From assembly GCA_963932145.1 (NCBI GenBank), contig OZ010578.1, positions 22,082,827-22,146,826 of the forward strand: a stretch of 64,000 bases of DNA. The letters run 5' to 3'. Positions within the stretch are counted from its first letter, which is position 1, and the number at the start of each line of letters is the position of its first letter. The notes under the pieces are model-generated. The model searched no databases. It was not told where the DNA came from and saw only the letters and a program-made list of their open reading frames with translations. Below, piece after piece: positions 45,483 through 57,148 of this stretch. Source of the DNA: Acanthosepion lycidas. Taxonomy: Eukaryota; Mollusca; Cephalopoda; Sepiida; Sepiidae. The translations under genes were made by a program, and so were the position numbers.

Positions 45483-46136
45483 CGTAATTGATTGCCTATT
45501 TGATGTGACCACGCAATGGACGCACCCCAGATTTTGCCATGGAATATTTAGGAAAAGGGTATACATCACACCCAAAAAGATCATAATTATAATATATAGT
45601 AACAGTATTTGTAGAAGTTATATTAATGGTATTTTTTTAATTGAAATGAGGTAAGGTTTAATTACCAACACATTTTTTCGGAAAAGAAGAATTTTAGTAC
45701 ATTTCATCATGAATTTAGTGAAATTTGTTTTAGCTGGTTTTCAGGAAGCAACATCTTCACACATATATCAAATTCATAATAGCTACAAAGAAATCTATTG
45801 GTATCAGTGTACACTAGAACATATGATAATATGCAAAATACTAAACATTTCGTACTTGTTGGTAAATGAGGTACGATACCATGAATGAAGAAAAGCAAAT
45901 TCCAGTACTTGTATATCAACAAAAACACGCATAAAGCAAGCAGCATTGTACGAGTTATAGAGAATATTTCCTTAAGTCTTAAATTTCTACAAAACAAGCA
46001 GCAAAATATTGTTCTGTGATATTTTTATTGAAGTTTGTTCACTTGCAGAGCCCTAGCTTCAGTGGTAAGCCCTATACGTACATTGATGCCTGGTGAAATT
46101 CTGGGGAAATACACGTCTAATAGCTCGGCAAATACA

Positions 46137-46137
<1 letters not shown>
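45483..46137. other. AT-rich DNA, nothing recognised
   Basis: A 96-codon minus frame (45997-45707) shows no known motif. Confidence 0.35.

Positions 46138-46202
<65 letters not shown>
46138..46202. repeat. (TA)n array, about 62 bp
   Basis: Pure TA run. Confidence 0.97.
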
Positions 46203-46205
<3 letters not shown>

Positions 46206-46259
46206 CATCATATCATCATATACTGCTCTGGAAGTCCAAGAAATTTTTATAGAAAATAT

Positions 46260-46317
46260 GTGACCGCCAGCAAGAATTGAAACTGATGTGCTATACCAGT
46301 TTAGCTACAGAGAAGCG
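46260..46317 (-). repeat. tRNA-like relic (A box and B box)
   Basis: Minus strand: TAGCTAAACTGGTATAGC (A-box-like) and GTTTCAATTC (B-box-like) only about 8 bp apart, so the anticodon arm has been lost. Probably the head of a tRNA-derived SINE; not a functional tRNA. Confidence 0.45.
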
Positions 46318-46568
46318 TTTGGTTACTGCTTTTAAACTACAAGTTCCCATGACTTCCCTTGAATATTCATATCTGCTCGAAGCGTAGCTAAACGTAAAAA
46401 TATGACGTCACACTCTTCGAGATGGACAAAGTCCGACAATTATTATAATATATTTTATTGTTATACGTTTTTTTATATAGACATATAGACACAAATATTC
46501 AAGTACATGTTCTGTTTATAATAAATAGTATTAACAATATCAGGCCGGTAAATGTTATCCACTTCGTA

Positions 46569-46656
<88 letters not shown>
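46569..46656. repeat. (TA)n joined to (TG)n
   Basis: TA to 46624 then TG to 46656. Confidence 0.97.
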
Positions 46657-46658
<2 letters not shown>

Positions 46659-47289
46659 AGACGAGCTACATTACGTAGTTTTATCAGTTCAGACCTTTAC
46701 AAATAGGACTCACCGTGCCACATACTCACAAACTTCAATTTTCCTTTCATATTGCATTCATAAGTGACACCTCATTAAGTATTAAGTCAGCTCCTATATT
46801 AAGTGCCATCTTAGGAGTCTCTTTCACAAAGGAACAATTCTGGGGAAGAAGCAGTCCTAGTGGAGTTTACTTCAAACCAAAAGTCTACGAAGGGAATGTG
46901 GATTATTTGTCACCACGAACATGATATGATGGGTCTGAGTTGTGAAAGTCTGAACTGATGAGAGTAAAGGCGGTTATGACTAGATTGAACTTCGCCCATA
47001 TCAATGGCGATATAGTAACAATAGGCTACCGACGTTTTGTCTGTAGCTCAAGGATTGTAGAATTGAAAATAATGCATCACCTCTAAGGCCCCATAAACGC
47101 TTTTGATCTATGCCGATGTTGGTGTGATCAGACTCGTGTAAATGAGAGGGAATGGTAGCGGGTCTCGGTATTTTCTGGAGTCCTAAAAGGAACTGAGTAT
47201 TTTTTCAGTATAATTAGTGATGGAAAGGATATATGACTTCCACTTGAGGTTTGGAATGAGGTTTAGACCTAATAGGAGATTGGGTTAAA
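46657..47289. other. No recognised feature
   Basis: A plus frame at 46715-46924 (EQFWGRSSPSGVYFKPKVYE) is open but unidentified and lacks splice signals. Confidence 0.3.
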
Positions 47290-48130
47290 TAAAGGGTTTA
47301 ATTGCTGCTACTAATAAAGATTAAATATTTAATTTGTTACTTTTTCTCCTTAATAATTATGGTGCATTTGACTACCATAGAATAAATTTACGGCTTCTTA
47401 ATTTGAATGCCTCTAAAATGAAACTGCTCACATTTGGTCGTCTTACAGAAATTGTTTTCTTTTCATCAGTATGGCTGATGCTAACCTCCAGGAGAATGAA
47501 TCATTGCGTCTTCTAACGTTTGCCACTGATATGAAGTAGAAAGTTTGTATTAAATCAACTGATATGTCTACTGACAGAAAAGTTTGTTCATTGTATCGTG
47601 CTAAAAATATATACATTGAATATTTGCTGCCACATCTAGCTTTTACTGCTGCTATATATTTAGAGATACTTGACAAAATCCAAAGACGAATCTGCAATGT
47701 TATCGGTCCTGACCTGACATCTCGGATTAAGTTAGTTTCTCTCCGCCGTAATGTGACTTTTGTAGAAATATGCAAATGGTATTTGATCTGATGCGATTTC
47801 CTCTTTTGTACGTACACCTTAAGAATTTAAGCTCAATACAAGATTGGCAAGAATTTCCCTTCGTTTCTCAGTGGAAATGTCTAGATGTTACCCTAAGTTC
47901 TATGTTAACATTTTTTTTCACACTTCTCTCTCGTAGAAGTCTTTTTAGCTTCCTTAATTCTAGTCAATTTTGATCTTTAAATGTTTAAACGCAGTGCCAA
48001 TCGTTGTCTCGTCTCTTCTTAATACTTTTTTTCTTTTATTTTTCTCTCTTCTTAATAATTGTCTTCATTTTTCTCATATTCTTTCACAATTACGATTCCC
48101 TTGCGTCTTATTGCCTTTATTGATCTGCTA
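47290..48130 (+). pseudogene. LINE family 2 fragment, thumb to 3' end
   Basis: Plus frames show LNLNASKMKLLTF (about 47405), MADANLQENESLRLL-type sequence near 47475, and LEILDKIQRRICNVIGPDLT (about 47655) with SLRRNVTFVEICKW. A decayed C-terminal block (about 47820-47960) and T-rich 3' UTR follow. The polymerase core is missing. Confidence 0.78.
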
Positions 48131-49239
48131 CCGGTGAAATTATTTAAAAAAAACTACACCAATGTAATTTACGAATTTTCATGCTGAGTCTGTACATCCG
48201 CATCATGCACAATCATTCGATGAATTTAAAAACAAATATTTGAATATGTGAAAAAGATAACACGTCTAGTTAACGCTTTACCTTGAGATATGAAGACAAA
48301 CATAGCGAAATATTGTCTAACAACATTCAAAAATATATCAACTCATTAGACCCAAACAATCTGTATTACACGTGAAGTATACGTATTTATATCTTTACGT
48401 GTGTTGAGATCAATATATTTGCGTAGTGGTTTGTGTATATTTACACACTGTTATATGCACTTATGTACGCATGTGCATCTATTTATGTAGAGGTTTTTCC
48501 TCTTAGGTTTTTTATTTAATTTTAATTTTATTTTCTGTACCCACCTTTTTTTTAACAATAGATTTCCATATTTTTATCCATATTTTTATCCAAATTTTTA
48601 TCCAAATTTTTATCCATTTTTTTTACTCCCGCACTTTTCCATTTCATTTTATTTTATTTAATACTATTTTATTATTATATATTCCGTTTTTCCCCATCAT
48701 TTTTGTCATCATCGCATATTCTAGCCAAAGCCTATCTTTCTACAATTGACAACTTGGTCCTCACGTGACGTCTTTCCCCCTCCCCTAACCCATAACTCCC
48801 TTCATCTATGATTACTATCTCACTTCCCCCACGGTGCACAATATTAATAATAGTCTGGCCTAAAGCTTTTACACCGCTCAAAATTATCAATTTCAGTTTA
48901 TTTTCAAAAAATGTTTCGCACATCGAGGATTCAGACAGAGATCGGCCTTTTCATAACAATACGAATTCCATCTACAAAAACATCTGTCGGTGAGTAATTC
49001 GGATTTCTCTGTTCCTTTCTCGGTCCGCTGATAAAGGGCACAGGCGTGTCGTAAAATTCCGAACTTAAAACCTTTCTCTGTGAGATTATTTCTGTCATAT
49101 GGTTAACAATTAATATTTAACAAATGTTTGTCGTACTAATTATATTGGTACGCTTTTGTTTGTTCTCCTTTTATTAACTAACCTATCTAGTTCACATATT
49201 TTAAAAAGCATACGTTGACTGTTTGTTTTTTTCTAATTA
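48131..49239. other. AT-rich DNA with a possible splice donor
   Basis: Contains a tandem TTTTTATCCAAA repeat (48565-48620). The plus frame 48808-48990 (HIEDSDRDRPFHNNTNSIYK) runs into a consensus donor, CTGTCGGTGAGTAA at 48985-48998, but no acceptor or family was recognised. CTGATAAAGGGCACAGG lies at 49029. Confidence 0.3.
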
Positions 49240-49319
49240 TTAGGTTGGTGCAAAAATAATGTCGTTTCCTCACATAGTAACATATGTGAGAAAACGACTT
49301 TATTTTTGCTCCAACCTAA
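49240..49319. mobile_element. 80-bp mariner-type MITE, copy 2
   Basis: TTAGGTTGGTGCAAAAATAA to TTTGCTCCAACCTAA, exactly 80 bp, flanked by TA (49238-49239 and 49320-49321). Differs from copy 1 at only a few positions, mostly C/T and A/G changes. The right flank continues as a TA repeat. Confidence 0.92.
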
Positions 49320-49365
49320 TATATATATATATAATATATTATTATTATTATTATTATTACTTAAA
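49320..49365. repeat. TA and TTA simple repeats
   Basis: Short TA run followed by TATTATTATTATTATT. Confidence 0.9.
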
Positions 49366-49454
49366 CGTTTTCACTTAAACGCTCCTTTTATGGATTATTT
49401 ATTGATTTTCGTTTTCCGGCCTAAATATTCGAGATTTTCTTACAAGACAAATAT

Positions 49455-49535
49455 GAGTTCTCCCGCAGGATTCGAACCTAAGCCTCCCACTTTGTTAGAA
49501 GAAGCCGTCGTTAGATCCGAAGTGCTTTAGACTGT
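49455..49535 (-). repeat. tRNA-like relic with perfect B box
   Basis: Minus strand GGTTCGAATCC at 49478-49468 is a perfect B-box. Upstream on the same strand GGCTTCTTCTAACAAAGTGG lacks a clear A box. Likely a SINE-head fragment. Confidence 0.4.
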
Positions 49536-49693
49536 TTCTGTGACGATGTGTGCGGATGATTATGAAAAGGATAATAGTGACTTATAATGGTTTGAACCTA
49601 CCAGAGAAAAGCATATTTTTTAATATAATTTCTCGAATATTGAGGAAGGTATACGAAAATAAATATACAATTTTATTTTATCATGCATACATC

Positions 49694-49728
<35 letters not shown>

Positions 49729-50459
49729 TGGGTGTGTGTGCGTTTGTGTGTTGTGTGTGTGTTTTGAACAATAAAAAATGAAAAATTAAAATATTCAGAC
49801 ACACTAGGTTGTATATTAATATTTTTTTGTTTTATTATTTCAAAAATATTCCTCGACTAATTTCGGCCAGCATGTCCATCATAAGGAGAAGAAAAAAAAT
49901 GGGGGGGCGGAAAAGCAATTTTCTGCATGTTAGAAGCTTCGAGCTACAGGAGTGAATGACTGTTCATGAAGAAAATGAACTTTATGTGTAGTTTTAATTC
50001 GTTTTTTTATTGTTGATTTTTGTCGATCCTTGTGTATGTGAAGCGGCTTCTTTCAAATTGTTTTTAAAAAGAAGCTGGGGAGATTCATACATGAAGTAGT
50101 TTAAAGTTCAATATTTATATTTTGCAGCCACCATCGGAAAGGGTAGCATTTACTCGCAGGTCGGGTGTAATCGTGTTTTGTGAAAATTTTGTAAAATCTA
50201 TGAGCAGAAGAGTAATGCTCAAATGATATATAAATGTTATGAATGCTTCATTAGAAACATTATTCGAAACGTATTAGCTACAAATAATAAGACTGAAACC
50301 TCTTATCTATTACTAATATTTGCAGCAAAAAGATACCAGAAGAGCTGTAATATAAAGTGCAAAGTCATAGATATCTACAAAGTTTTATTTAGTTTTACAC
50401 AAGGATTCAATGCTGTAACAGCCAATGAGGAGTGGACACGCTGCATTGCATAAGAAAAG
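49536..50459. other. AT-rich DNA with a TA/TG patch
   Basis: TA then TG-rich at 49693-49762. No gene was recognised. Confidence 0.4.
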
Positions 50460-50689
50460 GTAATCGAAAAAAAATAAAAAAAAATAAAATAGTCGAAAAG
50501 AAAACGAAGGAAAATGGAGAAAGAAAATGTCAGAGAAGAAAATGAAGCAATAAAATGAATGAATTCAAAAAACAATAATAAAAAAGGGAGAATTAAAAAT
50601 AGGAAGTGAAAAATATGCAGGAGAAAAATAGCCGAGTAGAAAATCGGAAATAAACAATGACAAAAGAAGAGAAGATATAGAGAGAAGGA

Positions 50690-50753
<64 letters not shown>
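50460..50753 (+). repeat. A-rich tract ending in (TAA)n
   Basis: A/G-rich from 50460, then about 62 bp of ATA trinucleotides 50692-50753. Confidence 0.95.
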
Positions 50754-50936
50754 CTCGAAAATGTGGCATATGGGAACATCGACAATGCCTGTTGTAGTTG
50801 GAGCCCTAGGACTGGTTGGAAAAGATTGCAGTAGACTAATTGAAGGGATTCCTGGATGTCCATGCCTTAAGGAGATACAAAAAATTGTACTGATAAGTAC
50901 AGCCGACACTTTACGAAAGGCTTTATCTATGTAATT

Positions 50937-50940
<4 letters not shown>
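50754..50940 (+). pseudogene. LINE family 4 C-terminal fragment
   Basis: A plus frame reads MWHMGTSTMPVVVGALGLVG, then IEGIPGCPCLKEIQKIVL and TADTLRKALSM before a stop at about 50933. This is the conserved C-terminal tail of a further non-LTR retrotransposon protein found in many invertebrates. It follows a TAA array and is followed by a poly-T run. Confidence 0.7.
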
Positions 50941-50970
<30 letters not shown>

Positions 50971-51181
50971 TGGAAAGTGTCATGATGCCATTTCTAAACT
51001 TAGGTCCCTGGGCGGGACCCGGAAAGAAATGTGTAAACGCCAGAAATCAAAGAAAATAAAAAATAATAATAATAACAACAACAACAACAACAACAACACT
51101 ATGAAGAAGAAGCAGGAAAGAGAAAAGAAGAAAAAACCAGAAAAAGAAACGAAGAAGAAAAAGGTGAAAAGAAAAAAAGAC

Positions 51182-51241
<60 letters not shown>

Positions 51242-51850
51242 GCATATGAAGGATCAGCAAAATAGAAGAAAAAGAAAAAGATAACTCAAGAAGAAAAAGA
51301 AGGGGAAGGAAGGAAGTAAAAGGAAGAGCGAAAAATCATGAAAAATAATAAGAAGCAGAGAAAAGAAGAAAAAGTCAGACAAAAAGAGGAAGAAGGAGAA
51401 AAAAGTGTTATGAAAAGGGAGAAGACGCATAAAAAGAGTAGGGTAAAAAAGAGAAGCAGAAGCAAAAATGAAGAATAAAAAAAGAAGAAGAAGAAAGTAT
51501 GTGATGATAGAAAAGAAATCATAAAAGGAAAAGTTAATGAAAATTTGAAACGAAAAAAGAATAAAACAACGAATTTCAAAAAACAACGAAAACAAGAAAG
51601 AAAGAAAACAACGAATTTCAAAAGAGAAAAACAGAGAAAAAGAAGTGAAGAAAACAAATAAAGTGGATTAATTATCGTGATGAAAAATCGAAGAAAATGG
51701 TCGGTATGAAGATGAAAATAGCGAGGAGAACAGATAAGAAATGGAAGAATTGAAAGAGGCAGAAAAGAGTCAGAAAAGAAAGAGCAAGAATGTAATAACG
51801 ATAAAGAATCCACGACTAAGAAATGATGATTGAATAAAATAATGCTACAT
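50941..51850 (+). repeat. Poly-T, (TAA)n and polypurine tract
   Basis: T-run 50938-50969, ACA repeats near 51075, TAA run 51182-51241, then A/G-rich sequence to about 51850. Between them GGTCCCTGGGCGGGACCCGG (51003-51022) is self-complementary. Confidence 0.9.
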
Positions 51851-52039
51851 GAGTAGAAATGTGAAAAATAATGAAGACCCAAAATCTCACGACACCACCA
51901 AATAGTAATACGATTTTATTTTTATGCATCCTGCCTTAGACAATGGTATGAGACTATAATGGCTTGTTTTTATAACGTTTGTACGCAGGAAAGCAGAATA
52001 TGACACACAGATACATACATCTATCTGTCTTTCTTTCTT

Positions 52040-52058
52040 TCTTTCTATCTATCTATCT

Positions 52059-52110
<52 letters not shown>

Positions 52111-52209
52111 CAGTCTGCTCATATCTATCTATCTAGCTAGCTAGTTACCTTTCTACTAGTTACCTAGCTAGCTAAATCTTTTCACATTATCTATCTATCT
52201 ATCTATCTA

Positions 52210-52243
<34 letters not shown>

Positions 52244-52560
52244 TAGATATATACACCAGTCTGCTCATATCTATCTAGCTAGCTAGCTAGTTACCTTTCT
52301 ACTAGTTACCTAGCTAGCTAAATCTTTTCACATTATCTATCTATCTATATATATATATATATATAGATAGATATATACACCAGTCTGCTCATATCTATCT
52401 AGCTAGCTAGCTAGTTACCTCGCTACTAGTTACCTAGCTAGCTATCTAAATCTGTTCACATTATCTATCTATCTATCTATCGATATATATATATATATAT
52501 ATATACATTATCTATCTATCTATGTTTTTTAGCGCGTATTTATATATATATATTTATATG
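52040..52560 (+). repeat. Minisatellite of TCTA/TA blocks, three units
   Basis: CAGTCTGCTCATATCTATCT begins units at 52111, 52257 and 52381 (spacing 146 and 124 bp). Each contains AGCTAGCTAGCTAGTTACC, then TTCACATTATCTATC, then a variable TA run. Confidence 0.9.
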
Positions 52561-52799
52561 TTTGTGTGTGTTTGCGTACGTGGCAGATATATGTGTGCGC
52601 GCGCGTGTGTGTATCTATGTGTATTGTGAGCCAGGTATTTGAGAAGACCTGAATGGAAGACAATGTAATGGGGAAAATTACAATATTATCGTTTCTCCTC
52701 CAGACGGATTGAGAGCATTAACATGACAGCTTCCTCTCTGACACAGGAAATGAAAGATTTTCGTAGAACTAAGAGCACAAAGATAGCGAGTTTCTTGAA

Positions 52800-53639
52800 T
52801 GTAGCCGAACGACTGCTGAATTTGGTGCAGACTTAGGCCGAGTGATGCACGCCACTTTCATTTTGTTTGCAATGGTCCTGGGTTTTGAGGTCAAATCAAG
52901 GCCATTTTACGCCCCCCTTTGTTACATACACACTCTCAATGGGTCTCACAGTTCTCTAACATCGGTGAGGTGGCGTCAGGAGCAGATTGTGTGGTTGGCA
53001 GCACGTTTTTCAAGAGGACACGGCTTACACTGACACGGCTGGCATGTGTCGGAGGTAGATGCCAAAGAATCTTCACGATTATGTTACCTCCAATTTTCGG
53101 GGCTTCTAGCTTACCTGATTTAACAATTCTAGACTAATTCGTCAAGGCGCCTTTGTGATGGAGATATGTTTTTGCAGAATGCAAGAAAGCAAACCTTGAT
53201 GTTATATGTCTGCAAGAAGTACGTTGACTTTTGATTCTATTGCGCATTTGGGATGCAATTTAGTTTACTTTGTACTTGCCACATGAAAAAAAGACAATAT
53301 ATTTGAATTGTAATACACAAATCGACAGGATATTGTAATGGAGAATATCGTACATCATTCAGAAAGATTTATGGCGACCGACATTGATGTGCATGGCTGT
53401 AAGATCCGAGTGATATCACCAACGAAAAAATATATGTTGTTAGAGAAAAAGAGAAATGACACACTGGATTAAGTAAACTTTTATATTAGAAAAACAAAAA
53501 CAACAAAAAAACCTTGTATTCATGGGGATTTTAATATGATTTCAATTTATTTAAGACGGCAATAATCCTCAAATATTAATAGAGAACATTATTGCAAAAG
53601 ATATTCTATTGTTAATATGATTTGACCATCTCATGAAAT

Positions 53640-53640
<1 letters not shown>
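52800..53640 (+). pseudogene. LINE family 1-type 5' end: apurinic-like endonuclease fragment
   Basis: Plus frames read KANLDVICLQEVR (about 53190, the N-terminal endonuclease motif), then ATDIDVHGCKIRVISPT near 53380 and KPCIHGDFNMIS near 53515. The last holds the GDFN metal-site motif. These belong to the APE-type endonuclease of non-LTR retrotransposons. Stops and shifts break the domain and the polymerase does not follow. Membership of family 1 is inferred, not shown. The upstream region 52620-53100 is probably 5' UTR. Confidence 0.7.
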
Positions 53641-53773
<133 letters not shown>

Positions 53774-53886
53774 AAAGAAATATAGTCTTAAGGTGTGCTA
53801 TATTTATGGAATAAAGTGCTCAATAACAGAGATAGAGCGTGTGTAAATATAAAAGTGAACATAGAAGTCAACACTTAGAGGCGACA
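53774..53886 (+). repeat. Repeat family B, copy at 53.8 kb
   Basis: 112 of 113 bases appear identical to 8708-8820. Preceded by a TA array like copy 1; the match ends abruptly at GCGACA. Confidence 0.95.
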
Positions 53887-53889
53887 AGT

Positions 53890-54215
53890 TTATTGACAGT
53901 TATCTGATTTCCTTCTTGTCTGTATAATACCCTGAGAGTGTTAAATCATCCAAACCTCTTTCCTCGTGTGTGCTAGAAATTTAAACTCTTTCTGATTCTA
54001 AGTGTAAGCATCATTTTAGTTTTTGCATCTATTTCCCCTAAAATTTTCTCCTTACGTATATTTTCTGTCCATGGTATTCTCAGAATTTTTCTGTGGAAGC
54101 GCATCTCTATTGACCCGTATTCTTCTAAATGAGCCCACCATATTTGAACAAGGAATATTTGGTCAATCAAAAAGCAACGGAAAATTATGCATTCTAGAAG
54201 ATGCTGTATAATTTG
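53890..54215 (-). pseudogene. LINE family 1 fragment
   Basis: The minus frame 54170-53973 reads YGSIEMRFHRKILRIPWTEN and LTLRIRKSLNF, continuing in another frame as LAHTRKRGLDDL. This is the C-terminal block of family 1, cut by the family B repeat on its right-hand (3') side. Confidence 0.78.
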
Positions 54216-54309
54216 ATGGCTGAGGATTTGATTGGCTTATTTTTTTCTTGCAAAATAGGTCTTAGTTGACTAATAATGTTTGTATCAGCTAAAAAGTAAG
54301 GTATAAATC

Positions 54310-55000
54310 TTTTTTCTCTTCTTTGTGCCATGTCACTTTTGATCACGGATATCCACAATCTTCTCTCTTTTGTAGCTCTTAATAATTTTGTCTTTTGTTT
54401 TATCTATTTTAAACATTGTTCCGCCAACCATTCACTTAAATTCTCTATGTAGGTTATGTGCTTCTGTCTGTCTTGCCTACAATCCTGTTTCTAAATCCTC
54501 TTCCCGCATTAGGCGCCATGGAAATTTAGACTGTTTCTGATATTAAGTATATGTGCCCTCTTTCTTTTCATTTTTCTCTAAAACTTCGTTGCCGTTCACG
54601 TGTTCGGTTCATGGTATTCTCAGAAATATTCGGTAGAACCAGATTTCTTTTGCTACAAGTCACTTCATTTGTGAGAAGATTGTCCAGCATTCACTGCCAT
54701 ATAAGAGGATTGATGTTAAATACTAGTTCAGTAATCTTTTCTTTGTTTCTTACGAAATATTCCTGTTTCTTGATACTTTTCTTATCTTTTGGAAGGTACA
54801 GTTTTAATTTAAAAAGACTATTTGCTCTTCCATTTTGCCTTCGTATTTCGCTGTCATATTTTCCGTTTTATGTTAGAAAAATTACTCTCTGCTTAAATTT
54901 ACGTACTTTCTTGATGTCGATCTCTCCAATTCGTAGTCTTCATCTTGGGTATTTCCTCTTGCTAACAAGCAATCCATAATTTTTTTTTTCAAGTTTTCTT
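54310..55000 (-). pseudogene. LINE family 1 fragment, second minus copy
   Basis: Minus frames read LRIGEIDIKKVRKFKQ (about 54925), a stop-rich thumb at 54690-54660 (IWQ then LDNLLTNEVT), SENTMNRTRER near 54610, and YIENLSEWLAEQCLK near 54450. The last block is TKLLRATKERRLWISVIKS near 54370. Lies upstream of, and in line with, the fragment at 53890. Confidence 0.72.
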
Positions 55001-55109
55001 TCCTTCTGTTATTTTCACTCTTCGTATTTCTCTGCATATTTCCCATTCATTTAATAATAAACCAATCAAATGAACCTATCAAATGAACCAATCAGATCAA
55101 TGTTCATCA

Positions 55110-55465
55110 TTTCAATGCAATAATGCCACTGAGCGTGCGGGAATATGAGAAAGATACTATTAAGGAGAAAGAAAGATAAAAGAACAAGAATTAAGAAGAC
55201 AGAAAATAACAATTGACAAGGATTTGAATTTTTGAAGATCAATTTTGCCTGGAAAGCAAAATGGTGGAAGAGAGTTCCACAAGTGAGAAGTGCGATAGAA
55301 TCTTTTAGCACGTAAAAGATGGTTACATCTAACCATTTCAACTGTAATGAGACCTTGCATTGAATCTAGTACAGCCCTTCAATTCATAAAGTCTAGGTAA
55401 CATAGAATAAATTTAATCAGAACAATTACTATGAAAGTATTTATAGAAAAAAACACAGGGAATGT
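55110..55465 (-). pseudogene. LINE family 2 C-terminal fragment
   Basis: Minus reading gives FYKYFHSNCSD near 55440, LDSMQGLITVEMVRCNHLLR (about 55350), HLWNSLPPFCFPGKIDLQKF and the Leu/Ser-rich end near 55170. One of the better kept copies of this block, with a frameshift near 55230. Confidence 0.8.
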
Positions 55466-56179
55466 GGTACAGCGGTGGGAAAGTGATTGAAGCCGAGATG
55501 CCAGGTAAGAATCAATAAACTTGCAAATATTTCTGTTTCATAATTAAACTTTAGGCTTATAAATCACGTTGGTGTCCTCGTTGCGGATGAACCAATGAAC
55601 GTGGTCTATTATTAAGTGAAGAATGGAGGAAGAATGAATTAACCAGGTGACGGAGAATTGGGAGAGACAAAATCAAAAGGCAACAATTCAATTTTTTGTG
55701 CAAGAAATACTAAATTAATACAAAACTTCTTTAAAGTGATGCGCTTTTGTAAAATGAGCGGATCTGTCTATAAAATGTCCTTTTCTAGGAGTTCTGTTTT
55801 ATTAGAAAAAAGGAAATAGTAATAATAATATGAACAGTTTCCTTATAAGGAAAAACTTTGCCTTCATTAACCGAGCATTCAGTGATTCTTTCTGTTAAAA
55901 TTTATAAAACCTTTCTATTGAAACATTCTTTTAAAGACAATAAATTTCTTAAGTCCAGTACGTCTTGTTGTTTTTTTCTAGTTTCTAATATTCTCTAATC
56001 GTTATGTGGAATGTTATCCGCTTGATTTGAGTTCCATGTGTTGTTAATCCTAAAGGATATAATTTCTGTTTCCTCGTTTGTGATCGTATAACACCAGTCC
56101 ACAAGATTTGTAATAGGTTTGTCTTCCTTGGATAGAAGCCATTGATCTCAGATAGCGTTTATATATTGTATATAGTTTA
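55466..56179. other. AT-rich DNA, nothing recognised
   Basis: No coding similarity was seen. Confidence 0.35.
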
Positions 56180-56690
56180 TTATTTTTTCTATTCTTTGTT
56201 CAAATTCTTTTCTTCCTGTACTAAATTTGTTAAAATCGATTCATACACTGACGTATTTAAAATTCTTAGTATTTGCAAATTCCATATCCTGATTTTTTCG
56301 GTTTTATGCTGAATGCTGGGTAGGTGTCCTACACGGCCTTCATTATGATTCCAAATTATAGTTTCTGTTTTCGAAAGATTAATCTTGGGTCCTGTTTCTT
56401 GGAACACTTAGTAAATTATGTTAATTTTATGTACAACATCATTTGTATCCCAAATATGAATGCCAATATCTGCAAGATATCCCATAATCAGTGACCTGGG
56501 AAGGGAAATCAAGAACACTGTTTTCTATTAATAGATACATTGTGGATGCGATAGGATCTGCCTAAATTTTCAGTGCCTATCTCTACAAAACTGCGCTTAA
56601 ATTTGTCATTGTCTAGGAAAATTTTAACTAAAGTGGAATTTACATTTCGTCCTTGTCGTACTCCTCTTGATAAGGTTTAAAATCTTTCGG
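56180..56690 (-). pseudogene. LINE family 5 reverse transcriptase fragment
   Basis: Minus reading: SRGVRQGRNVNSTLVKIFLD (about 56665-56610, the GVRQG box of a reverse transcriptase), LADIGIHI in place of YADD near 56480, then TGPKINLSKTETIIWNHNEG (about 56390) and RIWNLQILRILN. Order fits a non-LTR polymerase distinct from families 1 and 2. The catalytic aspartates are lost and stops are present. Its GVRQG end overlaps the left arm of the large inverted duplication. Confidence 0.6.
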
Positions 56691-57148
56691 TAGTATGGTC
56701 GAACGTACTAATTTGTGAAGCAATACAATTCCTTCATTCAGTGATGTTGGAAACAGATTTCTAATAGTTTACCCGAGGAAGGCTCAATTGACAACGAATA
56801 TTGGTTCTGTGTTATAGAGAATAATTATTAACTGAAATGGATCTCAACAAGATAAATCCAATGTGCGTAGTTTTTTACTAGTTTCGCGTTGCGTAGAATG
56901 GAGTGGAGTTACTGAAGAACATATGTTTTACCGTTATATATTACAGATATATTCTTCGGCCTTCCTGAGGTGAAACTCAATTATCTTTAGTAATAAGGAT
57001 CGAACTTAATGGTAATTCTAACAAGAACTAGTTAGTTTACTATTGCTCTACGACGAGACGATCAGATCAAAGCAATATTTATAATGTAATATGTAATGCT
57101 GATAAAAACTGTAAAAGAAACAAAACAGAAGCTGAAAATAGCAAAATC
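56657..57148. repeat. Large inverted duplication, left arm
   Basis: About 490 bp whose reverse complement is 60200-60677. Outer edge CGTACTCCTCTTGATAA; inner edge GCAAAATC. Visible differences are scattered substitutions and two short indels, giving roughly 95 percent identity by eye. Confidence 0.95.

Noticed and set aside
46715-46924. Frame sharing GRSSPSG with a minus frame near 18860
   Set aside because: Seven residues of similarity without surrounding match is within chance for a window this size.
48808-48998. Possible plus-strand exon ending at a GTGAGT donor
   Set aside because: The donor is good but no acceptor, family or neighbouring exon was found; one donor site is expected by chance at this scale.
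52040-52560. Direct repeats with spacers suggesting a CRISPR array
   Set aside because: Spacers are simple repeats, unit length varies with TA number, and everything else points to an animal genome.
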